NCBI RefSeq assembly: GCF_900446255.1
Contig: NZ_UIGI01000001.1
Span: 4,118,763 to 4,182,762, forward strand
Length of the DNA stretch: 64,000 nucleotides
DNA from: Buttiauxella agrestis
Lineage (GTDB): Bacteria > Pseudomonadota > Gammaproteobacteria > Enterobacterales > Enterobacteriaceae
Direction: 5' to 3'
The notes under the pieces were generated by a model. The model had not been told where the DNA came from. It did no database searches and saw only the letters and a program-made list of their open reading frames with translations. The position numbers were made by a program, and so were the translations under genes. Numbering within the stretch: the stretch's first letter is position 1; every line of letters starts with the position of its first letter. Shown here one piece after another: positions 1-9,020 of the stretch.

Positions 1-848
<848 letters not shown>

Positions 849-850
849 TC

Positions 851-2251
851 ATGGCGAAAACGTTATATCAGAAGTTGTACGATGCCCACGTTGTTTACGA
901 AGCTGTGGATGAAACGCCGCTGCTGTACATCGACCGTCATCTGGTTCATGAAGTGACATCTCCACAGGCGTTTGATGGCCTGCGTGCGCACAAACGCCCG
1001 GTGCGCCAGCCTGGCAAAACGTTTGCCACCATGGACCACAACGTTTCAACGCAGACTAAAGACATCAACGCTTCCGGCGAAATGGCCCGCATTCAGATGC
1101 AGGAATTGATGAAAAACTGCAAAGAATTTGGCGTTGAACTGTATGACCTGAACCACCCATTCCAGGGTATCGTCCACGTAATGGGCCCTGAGCAAGGCAT
1201 TACATTGCCTGGCATGACCATTGTTTGCGGCGATTCCCACACCGCGACCCACGGCGCATTTGGCGCGCTGGCGTTCGGGATCGGGACTTCTGAAGTTGAA
1301 CACGTACTGGCAACGCAAACCCTGAAACAGGGCCGCGCGAAAACCATGAAGATTGAAGTGACCGGCACCGCCGCACCAGGCATCACAGCCAAAGATATTG
1401 TGCTGGCGATTATCGGCAAAACCGGCAGCGCTGGCGGCACCGGGCATGTAGTGGAATTCTGCGGGAGCGCAATTCAGGCGCTGTCGATGGAAGGACGCAT
1501 GACATTGTGCAACATGGCAATCGAAATGGGTGCCAAAGCAGGCATCGTGGCGCCAGATGAAATCACCTTCAACTACGTGAAAGGCCGTCTGCATGCCCCG
1601 AAAGCAGCCGACTGGGACGACGCAGTGGCGTACTGGAAAACCTTCAGCACTGACGAAGGCGCGAAATTCGACACCATCGTCACGTTGGACGCGGCAGAAA
1701 TCGCCCCGCAAGTCACCTGGGGAACCAACCCAGGCCAGGTTATTTCCGTAACTGAAAATATCCCGAATCCAGAATCGTTCGCCGACCCGGTAGAACGCGC
1801 CTCTGCCGAGAAAGCGCTGGCGTACATGGGCCTGAAACCAGGCGTTCCATTAACTGAAGTCGCGATCGATAAAGTGTTTATCGGTTCATGCACCAACTCA
1901 CGCATCGAAGATTTGCGTGCTGCGGCAGAAATCGCCAAAGGCCGTAAAGTCGCCCCAGGCGTGCAGGCGTTAGTGGTTCCTGGTTCTGGCCCGGTAAAAG
2001 CACAGGCAGAAGCAGAAGGCCTGGATAAGATTTTCATCGAAGCCGGTTTTGAATGGCGTTTGCCTGGCTGCTCGATGTGCCTGGCAATGAACAACGACCG
2101 CCTGGAACCGGGCGAGCGTTGTGCCTCCACCAGCAACCGTAACTTCGAAGGTCGTCAGGGCCGTGGCGGTCGCACGCACCTGGTTAGCCCGGCAATGGCA
2201 GCAGCAGCCGCTGTTTCTGGTCATTTTGCTGACATCCGCACGTTGAAATAA
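851..2251 (+). CDS. leuC: 3-isopropylmalate dehydratase large subunit
   Basis: LeuC is the 4Fe-4S (aconitase-family) large subunit that, with LeuD, isomerises 2-isopropylmalate to 3-isopropylmalate. It has 466 residues, the normal family length. The three cluster cysteines are visible in FIGSCTNSR and GCSMCLAMN, and the early active-site block DHNVSTQT and the [20 protein letters not shown] motif are intact. It starts 2 bases after leuB and is followed after 11 bases by leuD, so it belongs to the leu operon. Several ORFs on the other strand within it are shadows. Confidence 0.98.
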   Translation: MAKTLYQKLYDAHVVYEAVDETPLLYIDRHLVHEVTSPQAFDGLRAHKRPVRQPGKTFATMDHNVSTQTKDINASGEMARIQMQELMKNCKEFGVELYDLNHPFQGIVHVMGPEQGITLPGMTIVCGDSHTATHGAFGALAFGIGTSEVEHVLATQTLKQGRAKTMKIEVTGTAAPGITAKDIVLAIIGKTGSAGGTGHVVEFCGSAIQALSMEGRMTLCNMAIEMGAKAGIVAPDEITFNYVKGRLHAPKAADWDDAVAYWKTFSTDEGAKFDTIVTLDAAEIAPQVTWGTNPGQVISVTENIPNPESFADPVERASAEKALAYMGLKPGVPLTEVAIDKVFIGSCTNSRIEDLRAAAEIAKGRKVAPGVQALVVPGSGPVKAQAEAEGLDKIFIEAGFEWRLPGCSMCLAMNNDRLEPGERCASTSNRNFEGRQGRGGRTHLVSPAMAAAAAVSGHFADIRTLK

Positions 2252-2262
2252 GGGAAAACACC

Positions 2263-2868
2263 ATGGCAGAGAAATTTGTACAACACACCGGCCTGGTCGT
2301 TCCGCTGGATGCCGCAAACGTTGATACTGACGCAATCATTCCTAAGCAGTTTTTGCAGAAAGTGACGCGCACGGGTTTTGGCGCTCATCTGTTTAATGAC
2401 TGGCGTTTTCTGGATGATGCTGGCCAACAGCCAAACCCGGAATTCGTGCTGAACTTCCCGGAGTTTAAAGGCGCTTCAATTTTACTGGCGCGTGAAAACT
2501 TCGGCTGCGGTTCTTCACGTGAACACGCACCGTGGGCATTAACTGATTACGGTTTTAAAGTGGTTATCGCGCCAAGTTTTGCGGATATCTTCTACGGCAA
2601 CTCATTCAATAACCAGCTACTGCCGGTGACATTGAGCGAAGCAGAAGTGGATGAGCTGTTTAAGCTGGTTGCGGCAAATCCGGGGATTAAGTTTGTGGTC
2701 GACCTGGAAGCGCAAACCGTGATTGCCGGTGAGAAAAGCTATTCGTTTAACATCGATACTTTCCGTCGCCACTGTATGTTAGAGGGGCTGGATAGCATCG
2801 GCCTGACGCTACAACACGAAGGTTCAATTTCTGCTTACGAGAAGAAACAACCGGCGTTTATGCGTTAA
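2263..2868 (+). CDS. leuD: 3-isopropylmalate dehydratase small subunit
   Basis: LeuD is the swivel-domain subunit that completes isopropylmalate isomerase with LeuC. It has 201 residues, matching E. coli LeuD in length. Diagnostic stretches are the [11 protein letters not shown] segment and the [11 protein letters not shown] substrate-binding loop. It is the last leu gene. In E. coli leuD is not followed by yggN; here the next features are an ERIC element and then yggN in convergent orientation. Confidence 0.98.
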   Translation: MAEKFVQHTGLVVPLDAANVDTDAIIPKQFLQKVTRTGFGAHLFNDWRFLDDAGQQPNPEFVLNFPEFKGASILLARENFGCGSSREHAPWALTDYGFKVVIAPSFADIFYGNSFNNQLLPVTLSEAEVDELFKLVAANPGIKFVVDLEAQTVIAGEKSYSFNIDTFRRHCMLEGLDSIGLTLQHEGSISAYEKKQPAFMR

Positions 2869-2883
2869 TAAACTGCAAGTCTT

Positions 2884-3008
2884 ATACCCAAGATAATTCG
2901 AGCTGCATCGCGGCGGCAAGTGTTCGAGGCCCAGGGAGCTTACATTAGTAAGTGACCTGGGCGAGAACATGCAGCCAACAAAGAGGCAGCTTGAAGTTTG
3001 AAGGGTAT
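2884..3008. repeat. ERIC element (copy 1)
   Basis: This 125-bp imperfect palindrome begins ATACCCAAGATAATTCGAG and ends TTGAAGTTTGAAGGGTAT. Its core (gggagcttacattagtaagt, then gacctgggcg) matches the enterobacterial repetitive intergenic consensus. The terminal ATACCC/GGGTAT inverted repeat is intact. It fills the gap between the convergent genes leuD and yggN. Its last base (3008) is also the last base of the yggN stop codon on the minus strand. Confidence 0.93.
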
Positions 3009-3724
3009 TACTTCAGCGTTTCGACCAGCCCTTTACGCTGCCCTTCCAACGTCACCACTTTGCTACAAACATCGCGGCCAAACTGCTCGAAATCTTTTTC
3101 CTGGTTCTTCCACTCGTTTTGAATCGAAGTCTGTAAGCCACCGAGGCTACCCAGCACGCCTTGCAGCGGATTGCCGCCACCTTTCAAAACGGCTTTCGCA
3201 CCCATCTCATTGATGCTGTCTTGCAAGATGCCGCCCATCGCCTGATTCACCAGCTGTTGCCCTTCGGAGCGCACTTGATCAATGGCTTTATAATGGAAGG
3301 TCAAACCATCCGGACGAGTCTCGATAATTCGGTTCATCTGCTGCTTGAGTTGCGCGTCGAGTTTCGTCAGGCGACCGCGCATATTGCTGCTTTCACCCAC
3401 TTCTTTAGCGATGATTTTATCCAGCGCAACACGCCCTTTTTCAACCCGAGCCAACGCGCCGTTGTTGATCCAAGGAAGATCGATGCGCAACGCTTTCTGG
3501 TAATCCAGTGCCAACTGGCGCTGCGTTGCGTTTAATGTGTGTGGCTTACCGTTAAATTGCAGGCTGCCATCCGGGGCAATAACCAGATTGCCGTTTTCAC
3601 CCACAACCTGAACGGACTGCGGATTAATAACCACGTCATCGCGAGGCGTGACGCTGCATTTATAGTCGGCCTGCGCCTGCATCGCGGTTAACAGCAGAAC
3701 GCCCATCAGAGCCTTACGAATCAT
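3008..3724 (-). CDS. yggN: YggN, secreted DUF2884 protein
   Basis: This is YggN, an uncharacterised periplasmic protein of the DUF2884 family. It has 238 residues, matching the E. coli homologue almost throughout (for example DYKCSVTPRDDVV and RLTKLDAQLK). Residues 1-20 form a Sec signal peptide with likely cleavage after AQA. The ATG has a good ribosome site (AGGAG, 5 bases spacing). It lies downstream of trmB-yggL on the same strand but is separated by a strong terminator (3736-3762), so it probably has its own or read-through transcription. Function is unknown. Confidence 0.95.
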   Translation of the reverse strand: MIRKALMGVLLLTAMQAQADYKCSVTPRDDVVINPQSVQVVGENGNLVIAPDGSLQFNGKPHTLNATQRQLALDYQKALRIDLPWINNGALARVEKGRVALDKIIAKEVGESSNMRGRLTKLDAQLKQQMNRIIETRPDGLTFHYKAIDQVRSEGQQLVNQAMGGILQDSINEMGAKAVLKGGGNPLQGVLGSLGGLQTSIQNEWKNQEKDFEQFGRDVCSKVVTLEGQRKGLVETLK

Positions 3725-3735
3725 AGTTACTCCTG

Positions 3736-3762
3736 AAAAAAAGGGCCGGTTTTCACCAGCCC
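3736..3762 (-). terminator. Rho-independent terminator between yggL and yggN
   Basis: On the minus strand, GGGCTGG, a six-base loop and CCGGCCC are followed by seven T. It ends the trmB-yggL transcript, and its T-run lies only a few bases before the yggN ribosome site. Confidence 0.75.
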
Positions 3763-3778
3763 ATTTGTACTATTTCAA

Positions 3779-4105
3779 TCAATCCCACCAGACATCAAAC
3801 AGATCGCTTGTGCGAACGTCTTCAGCCTTGTGATCTTCAAGCCATTTGCGCACCAGAGCTTGATGCTCTTCGGTGCATTTGCCGATTTCCTGCAGGCAAA
3901 TTAAGCCTTCCCAGGAAAGGTGGCCGCCGCCATCAAAAGCCAGACCATTTTTATCGATAACTTCATCAATGAATTCATCAACGATTTTATCGATTTGTTC
4001 TTCGGAGGTGCCTTCCGGGAAACGCCATGCAACAGAGAACCCCACTTCCTGGAATTCGTCGATGTGCATTTTTTTACGCAAACGACGGCTACGATTAATT
4101 GCCAT
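3779..4105 (-). CDS. yggL: YggL, ribosome-associated DUF469 protein
   Basis: YggL is a small acidic DUF469 protein reported to associate with the 50S ribosomal subunit. The product is 108 residues starting [14 protein letters not shown], as in E. coli. An upstream in-frame ATG at 4135 was not used because homology begins at 4105. The 4105 ATG also overlaps the trmB stop codon as TAATG, sharing one base, which indicates translational coupling in a trmB-yggL operon. Confidence 0.95.
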   Translation of the reverse strand: MAINRSRRLRKKMHIDEFQEVGFSVAWRFPEGTSEEQIDKIVDEFIDEVIDKNGLAFDGGGHLSWEGLICLQEIGKCTEEHQALVRKWLEDHKAEDVRTSDLFDVWWD

Positions 4106-4824
4106 TACTTTACCCTCTCGAACATTAAGTCCCATACGCCGTGACCAAGACGATGGCCACGTTGTTCAAATTTGGTCACCGGACGCGAATCCGGTCGCGG
4201 TACGTAGTCGTTACTCTCAGACTGGTTTTGATAACCATCGATAGAGGACATCACTTCGAGCATGTGTTCTGCATAAGGTTCCCAGTCGGTTGCCATATGG
4301 AACACACCACCCAGTTTCAGTTTGCTTTTCACGAACTCAGCAAACGGCACCTGAACGATACGGCGCTTATTATGACGTGCTTTGTGCCACGGATCAGGGA
4401 AAAAGAGCTGAACCATGGATAAAGAATTGTCAGGAACCATTTTTTGCAGCACTTCAACCGCGTCGTGACACATCACGCGCAGGTTCTCAACGCCCTCTTC
4501 ATGAGCGGTTGCAAGGCATGCGCCCACACCCGGCGAGTGCACTTCAATGCCTAAAAAGTTCTGCTGTGGATTAGCCTTCGCCATTGCCACCAGCGACGTC
4601 CCCATGCCGAAACCAATTTCCAGCGTGACTGGCGCTTCGCGGCCAAACAGCTCGGTAAAATCGACAGGCGCGTCTTGATATTCAACGCCCATCACCGGCC
4701 AATAGTTTTCCAGTGCGAACTCCTGGCCCTTAGTCAGGCGGCCCTGGCGGCGCACAAAACTACGAATCCGGCGCATTGCGCGGCCTTCTTCATTAAATTC
4801 CGGTGAGATGACGTCATTTTTCAT
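4105..4824 (-). CDS. trmB: tRNA (guanine-N7-)-methyltransferase
   Basis: TrmB methylates G46 of tRNA to m7G using S-adenosylmethionine. It has 239 residues, the usual length. The SAM-binding motif [10 protein letters not shown] and the [15 protein letters not shown] motif typical of the family are intact. It is divergent from mutY, as in E. coli, and its stop codon overlaps the start of yggL. Confidence 0.97.
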   Translation of the reverse strand: MKNDVISPEFNEEGRAMRRIRSFVRRQGRLTKGQEFALENYWPVMGVEYQDAPVDFTELFGREAPVTLEIGFGMGTSLVAMAKANPQQNFLGIEVHSPGVGACLATAHEEGVENLRVMCHDAVEVLQKMVPDNSLSMVQLFFPDPWHKARHNKRRIVQVPFAEFVKSKLKLGGVFHMATDWEPYAEHMLEVMSSIDGYQNQSESNDYVPRPDSRPVTKFEQRGHRLGHGVWDLMFERVK

Positions 4825-4976
4825 GGTGTTCAGGCTTTAGTTAGTGTTCGGGAAACGGGCATTATCCAAAGTTAATGGTGAGAAGCAAGCACCAGAAAGT
4901 TCCGGTTTACAGCACAGAGTCGTCTGTGCTGGAATCAGCCCCCTAATTCACACATTTATCGGATGGCCTGGCAACA

Positions 4977-6062
4977 ATGACACAAGCGCCGCAATTCTCC
5001 CACCAGGTTCTCGACTGGTATCAAAAATACGGCCGCAAAACACTGCCATGGCAACTCGAAAAAACGCCTTACAAAGTATGGCTGTCTGAGGTGATGTTGC
5101 AACAAACGCAGGTTGCCACCGTCATTCCTTACTTTGAACGCTTTATGGCGCGCTTCCCGACCGTCACCGATCTTGCCAACGCGCCCCTCGACGAAGTTCT
5201 GCATCTTTGGACCGGCCTGGGCTATTACGCCCGCGCGCGTAATCTGCATAAAGCTGCACAAATGGTCGCTAATCAGCACAATGGCGTGTTCCCGGAAACT
5301 TTTGAAGAAGTCGCCGCACTGCCAGGTGTGGGGCGTTCGACCGCAGGCGCTATTCTTTCGTTGTCTCTGGGCAAACATTTCCCGATTCTGGATGGCAACG
5401 TCAAGCGCGTGCTGGCACGTTGTTATGCCGTGTCCGGTTGGCCGGGTAAAAAAGATGTCGAGAAAAAACTCTGGGACATCAGCGAGCAAGTCACTCCAGC
5501 CAAAGGTGTGAGCCAGTTTAACCAGGCGATGATGGATCTTGGCGCAATGGTTTGTACCCGCTCGAAGCCAAAATGCGAGCTTTGTCCGGTGAATAATCTC
5601 TGCGTAGCCTACGCCAATAATAGTTGGGCGAACTATCCGGGCAAAAAGCCGAAGGTGACGATTCCCGAGCGCACCGGCTATTTCCTGATGATGCAGCATC
5701 AGCAAAGTATTTTGCTTTCTCAGCGTCCGGCCGTTGGCCTGTGGGGGGGGTTGTACTGCTTCCCGCAATTCTCAACCGAAAACGAACTGCGCGACTGGCT
5801 GGCGCAACGTCAGATTCCCGCCGATAATCTCACGCAATTAACCGCCTTCCGCCATACATTCAGCCACTTCCACCTGGATATCGTGCCAATGTGGCTGCCG
5901 GTGCTTTCGTTTAGCGGGTGCATGGATGAAGGAACCGCTCTCTGGTATAACTTAGCGCAGCCACCGTCCGTAGGACTGGCCGCCCCTGTAGAACGTTTGT
6001 TACAGCAATTACACGCCGAGCCGGTGGTACTTAAACCCGCCCGAGCTGTTGAAGAGGAATAA
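4977..6062 (+). CDS. mutY: Adenine DNA glycosylase MutY
   Basis: MutY removes adenine mispaired with 8-oxoguanine or guanine. It has 361 residues (E. coli 350). The order is a helix-hairpin-helix glycosylase domain with catalytic Glu38 (SEVMLQQTQ) and Asp139 (ILDGNVKR), a 4Fe-4S cluster motif ([17 protein letters not shown]), and a C-terminal NUDIX-like 8-oxoG-recognition domain ([11 protein letters not shown]). It is followed by yggX after 2 bases and by mltC, the conserved mutY-yggX-mltC cluster. Confidence 0.98.
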   Translation: MTQAPQFSHQVLDWYQKYGRKTLPWQLEKTPYKVWLSEVMLQQTQVATVIPYFERFMARFPTVTDLANAPLDEVLHLWTGLGYYARARNLHKAAQMVANQHNGVFPETFEEVAALPGVGRSTAGAILSLSLGKHFPILDGNVKRVLARCYAVSGWPGKKDVEKKLWDISEQVTPAKGVSQFNQAMMDLGAMVCTRSKPKCELCPVNNLCVAYANNSWANYPGKKPKVTIPERTGYFLMMQHQQSILLSQRPAVGLWGGLYCFPQFSTENELRDWLAQRQIPADNLTQLTAFRHTFSHFHLDIVPMWLPVLSFSGCMDEGTALWYNLAQPPSVGLAAPVERLLQQLHAEPVVLKPARAVEEE

Positions 6063-6064
6063 AG

Positions 6065-6337
6065 ATGAGCAGAACTATTTTTTGTACTTACCTGCAACGT
6101 GACGCAGAAGGCCAGGATTTCCAGTTGTATCCAGGTGAACTTGGCAAACGTATTTATAACGAAATCTCAAAAGAAGCCTGGGCTTTATGGCAGACAAAAC
6201 AAACCATGCTGATTAACGAACGCAAAATGAGCATGATGAACCCGGAACATCGCAAAGAACTGGAAGCAGAAATGGTCAACTTCCTGTTTGAAGGCAAAGA
6301 AGTTCACATCGAAGGCTACACGCCACCAGAAAAATAA
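6065..6337 (+). CDS. yggX: Fe(2+)-trafficking protein YggX
   Basis: YggX is a small cytosolic protein proposed to traffic iron and protect Fe-S clusters from oxidation. It has 90 residues, matching the family from [12 protein letters not shown] to the basic C-terminus. Cys7, implicated in function in the family, is present. It is cotranscribed with mutY (2-base gap). The pairing with an Fe-S glycosylase is conserved across enterics. Confidence 0.97.
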   Translation: MSRTIFCTYLQRDAEGQDFQLYPGELGKRIYNEISKEAWALWQTKQTMLINERKMSMMNPEHRKELEAEMVNFLFEGKEVHIEGYTPPEK

Positions 6338-6391
6338 AATACAGGGGCCGCTGGCCCTTATGTACATCAAGCCCAACGCATACACGGAACG

Positions 6392-7468
6392 ATGAAAAAA
6401 TTTCTCGCGCTAGCTCTGGTTGTCCCGTTGCTCATCTCATGTTCGAGCAAAAAAGAAGATTCCTATAACGAGGCGTTTGTTAAGGACACGAATGGTTTTG
6501 ATATTTTGATGGGGCAGTTTGCCCATAACATCGAAAATATCTGGGGCATAAAGGAAGTGTTGATTGCGGGTCCAAAAGACTACGTAAAATATACCGACCA
6601 ATATCTGACCCGTAGCCACATCAACTTTGACAACGGTACGATTACCATCGAAACCATTGCTGGCACCGATCCCGCCGCCCATTTGCGCCAGGCGATCGTC
6701 TCCACTTTGCTGATGGGTGACGATCCGGGTTCCATCGATCTTTATTCCGATGTTAACGACGTGCAGATCTCCAAAGAGCCGTTCCTGTATGGCCAGGTGG
6801 TGGATAACACCGGGCAGCCGATTCGCTGGGAAGGTCGCGCATCCAAATTTGCTGATTACCTGCTGCAAACGCGCCTGAAAAGCCGCAGCACCGGGCTGAA
6901 GATCATCTACAGCGTGACGATCAACCTGGTGCCAAACCACCTGGATAAACGTGCGCATAAATATCTCGGCATGGTGCGTAAAGCGTCGAAGAAATACGGT
7001 GTGGATGAATCACTGATTCTGGCGATTATGCAAACGGAATCGAGTTTTAACCCGTATGCCGTCAGCCATGCCGATGCCCTCGGTCTGATGCAGGTTGTGC
7101 AGCACAGCGCAGGCGTTGATGTCTTCAAATCTCAGGGGAAATGGGGCAAACCAAGCCGCAGCTTCTTGTTTGATCCAGAAAGCAATATCGACACCGGTAC
7201 GGCTTACCTGGCGATTCTGCAAGACAGTTACCTGAGCGGAATTGATAACCCAACATCGCGCCGCTACGCCGTTATCACAGCTTACAACGGGGGTGCAGGC
7301 AGCGTGCTTCGCGTGTTCAATAACGACAAGAACCGCGCGTATAACATCATCAACAGCATGACCCCGGGTGATGTATATCAGACGCTGACCACTCGCCATC
7401 CGTCTGCGGAATCACGCCATTATCTGTACAAAGTGAATACCGCGCAGAAGAGCTATCGCCGCCGCTAA
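6392..7468 (+). CDS. mltC: Membrane-bound lytic murein transglycosylase C
   Basis: MltC is an outer-membrane lipoprotein that cleaves peptidoglycan to 1,6-anhydromuropeptides. It has 358 residues. A signal peptide ends in the lipobox LISC, so Cys17 is the lipidated residue. An N-terminal DUF3393 domain is followed by the SLT goose-lysozyme-like domain with catalytic Glu in [12 protein letters not shown] and the ALGLMQV motif. It lies 54 bases after yggX. Confidence 0.97.
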   Translation: MKKFLALALVVPLLISCSSKKEDSYNEAFVKDTNGFDILMGQFAHNIENIWGIKEVLIAGPKDYVKYTDQYLTRSHINFDNGTITIETIAGTDPAAHLRQAIVSTLLMGDDPGSIDLYSDVNDVQISKEPFLYGQVVDNTGQPIRWEGRASKFADYLLQTRLKSRSTGLKIIYSVTINLVPNHLDKRAHKYLGMVRKASKKYGVDESLILAIMQTESSFNPYAVSHADALGLMQVVQHSAGVDVFKSQGKWGKPSRSFLFDPESNIDTGTAYLAILQDSYLSGIDNPTSRRYAVITAYNGGAGSVLRVFNNDKNRAYNIINSMTPGDVYQTLTTRHPSAESRHYLYKVNTAQKSYRRR

Positions 7469-7482
7469 CTCCTCTGTTTGAT

Positions 7483-7517
7483 ATATCTTCTGCCATCCGT
7501 TGTGGTGGCAGGAGATA
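7483..7517 (+). terminator. Hairpin downstream of mltC
   Basis: TATCTTCTGCCA pairs with TGGCAGGAGATA with one mismatch around a ten-base loop, 15 bases after the mltC stop. It has no T-run, so it may be a weak or Rho-assisted end or an mRNA-stabilising stem. Confidence 0.4.
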
Positions 7518-7556
7518 CCGCTCCTCCCTGATTTTCCCCACCAGATTTGCAAAAAA

Positions 7557-7572
7557 TGTAACCAACGTCACT
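7557..7572 (+). promoter_or_regulatory. Candidate CRP site upstream of nupG
   Basis: TGTAA-CCAACG-TCACT matches the CRP consensus TGTGA-N6-TCACA at 8 of 10 positions. In E. coli nupG is CRP-dependent and repressed by CytR and DeoR, so a site 150 bases before the start is expected. Confidence 0.5.
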
Positions 7573-7676
7573 ATTCTCGAATGTAACCAAAAGATGTTTT
7601 CATTTATTTGCTGAATGTACCAAAAATCCGCCCGCAGCACTGCTAATGTTACGATCACAACATATAGCGCCTTATA

Positions 7677-7692
7677 TGTTAAAAAACTAACA
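7677..7692 (+). promoter_or_regulatory. Candidate DeoR operator upstream of nupG
   Basis: TGTTAAAAAACTAACA matches the 16-bp DeoR palindrome TGTTAGAATTCTAACA at 13 of 16 positions, with both outer arms TGTTA/TAACA perfect. It lies 30 bases before the nupG ATG. E. coli nupG is a known DeoR target. Confidence 0.7.
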
Positions 7693-7722
7693 TCCGCTAT
7701 TAACCTCTGTGAGGATATTTAC

Positions 7723-8976
7723 ATGAACCTTAAGCTGCAGCTTAAAGTACTATCGTTTCTGCAGTTCTGCTTGTGGGGAAGCTGGCTGACGACGCTCGGC
7801 TCATACATGTTTGTCACCCTCAAGTTTGATGGTGCAGCCATCGGTGCTGTATACAGTTCATTGGGTATTGCTGCGGTATTTATGCCGACGCTACTCGGTA
7901 TTATTGCGGACAAATGGATTAGTGCGCGCTGGCTCTACGCGGGTTGTCATGTGGTAGGTGCCATTACATTGTATTTTGCAGCCCAGGTGACTTCACCGAG
8001 TGCGATGTTTATCGTAATTCTGCTGAACTCACTGGCTTACATGCCAACGTTAGGGCTGGTGAACACGATTTCTTACTATCGCCTGCAATCGGCGGGAATG
8101 GATATCGTCAGTGACTTCCCGCCTATTCGTATCTGGGGAACCATTGGCTTTATCTTCGCGATGTGGGGCGTGAGCTTCTCAGGCTTTGAACTCAGCCACA
8201 TGCAGCTTTATATCGGCGCAATATTGTCAGTAGTCCTCGCACTGTTCACTTTGACCCTGCCGCATATTCCGGTTGCTAATGCACAGAAAAACCAAAGCTG
8301 GAGCTCAATGTTAGGGCTGGATGCGTTCGCGTTGTTCAAAAACAAACGCATGGCTATCTTCTTCATCTTCTCAATGCTGCTGGGTGCCGAACTGCAAATT
8401 ACCAATATGTTCGGTAATACCTTCCTGCACAGCTTTGACCAGAACCCGCTGTTTGCCAGTAGCTTTATTGTCGAACATGCGTCGGTGCTGATGTCTATTT
8501 CGCAGATTTCTGAAACCGTCTTTATCCTGACGATTCCATTCTTCCTGATTCGCTACGGTATCAAGAATGTGATGCTTATCAGTATCGTCGCGTGGATGTT
8601 GCGCTTCGGCCTGTTTGCTTTTGGCGACCCAACGCCGATGGGCACCATGCTGCTGGTGCTGTCGATGATCGTCTACGGTTGCGCCTTCGACTTCTTCAAC
8701 ATTTCCGGTTCCGTGTTTGTTGAAAAAGAAGTCAGACCAGAAATCCGTGCCAGCGCACAGGGCATGTTCCTGATGATGACAAACGGCTTTGGTTGCATTC
8801 TGGGCGGGATTGTCAGCGGTAAAGTGGTTGAGCATTACACACTGCAAGGTATCACCGACTGGCAAACCGTATGGCTGATTTTCGCCGGTTACTCGCTGGT
8901 GCTGGCCTTCGCCTTCGTCGCACTGTTTAAATATAAACATGTCAGAACGCCAGCGGCCATCCAGCCAGCAGTCTGA
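7723..8976 (+). CDS. nupG: Nucleoside permease NupG
   Basis: NupG is a proton-coupled inner-membrane transporter of purine and pyrimidine nucleosides (nucleoside:H+ symporter family, 12 membrane segments). The product of 417 residues starts MNLKLQLKVLSFLQFCLWGSW, as in E. coli. An in-frame upstream ATG at 7615 would run through the operator region and is rejected. GAGG 5' of the 7723 ATG serves as ribosome site. The gene is convergent with speC, as in E. coli. Confidence 0.97.
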   Translation: MNLKLQLKVLSFLQFCLWGSWLTTLGSYMFVTLKFDGAAIGAVYSSLGIAAVFMPTLLGIIADKWISARWLYAGCHVVGAITLYFAAQVTSPSAMFIVILLNSLAYMPTLGLVNTISYYRLQSAGMDIVSDFPPIRIWGTIGFIFAMWGVSFSGFELSHMQLYIGAILSVVLALFTLTLPHIPVANAQKNQSWSSMLGLDAFALFKNKRMAIFFIFSMLLGAELQITNMFGNTFLHSFDQNPLFASSFIVEHASVLMSISQISETVFILTIPFFLIRYGIKNVMLISIVAWMLRFGLFAFGDPTPMGTMLLVLSMIVYGCAFDFFNISGSVFVEKEVRPEIRASAQGMFLMMTNGFGCILGGIVSGKVVEHYTLQGITDWQTVWLIFAGYSLVLAFAFVALFKYKHVRTPAAIQPAV

Positions 8977-8984
8977 TTGATAAC

Positions 8985-9013
8985 GTCTCCCGTTTCATTC
9001 AGAAGCGGGAGAC
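8985..9013. terminator. Hairpin between nupG and speC
   Basis: GTCTCCCG and CGGGAGAC form a perfect 8-bp stem between the convergent nupG and speC. It probably acts on both strands, though T-runs are weak. Confidence 0.55.
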
Positions 9014-9020
9014 ATTGTTA

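Noticed and set aside
1046-1711. A 221-codon minus-strand ORF inside leuC
   Set aside because: It is a shadow of a certain gene; His/Cys/Arg-rich composition is typical of antisense reading.
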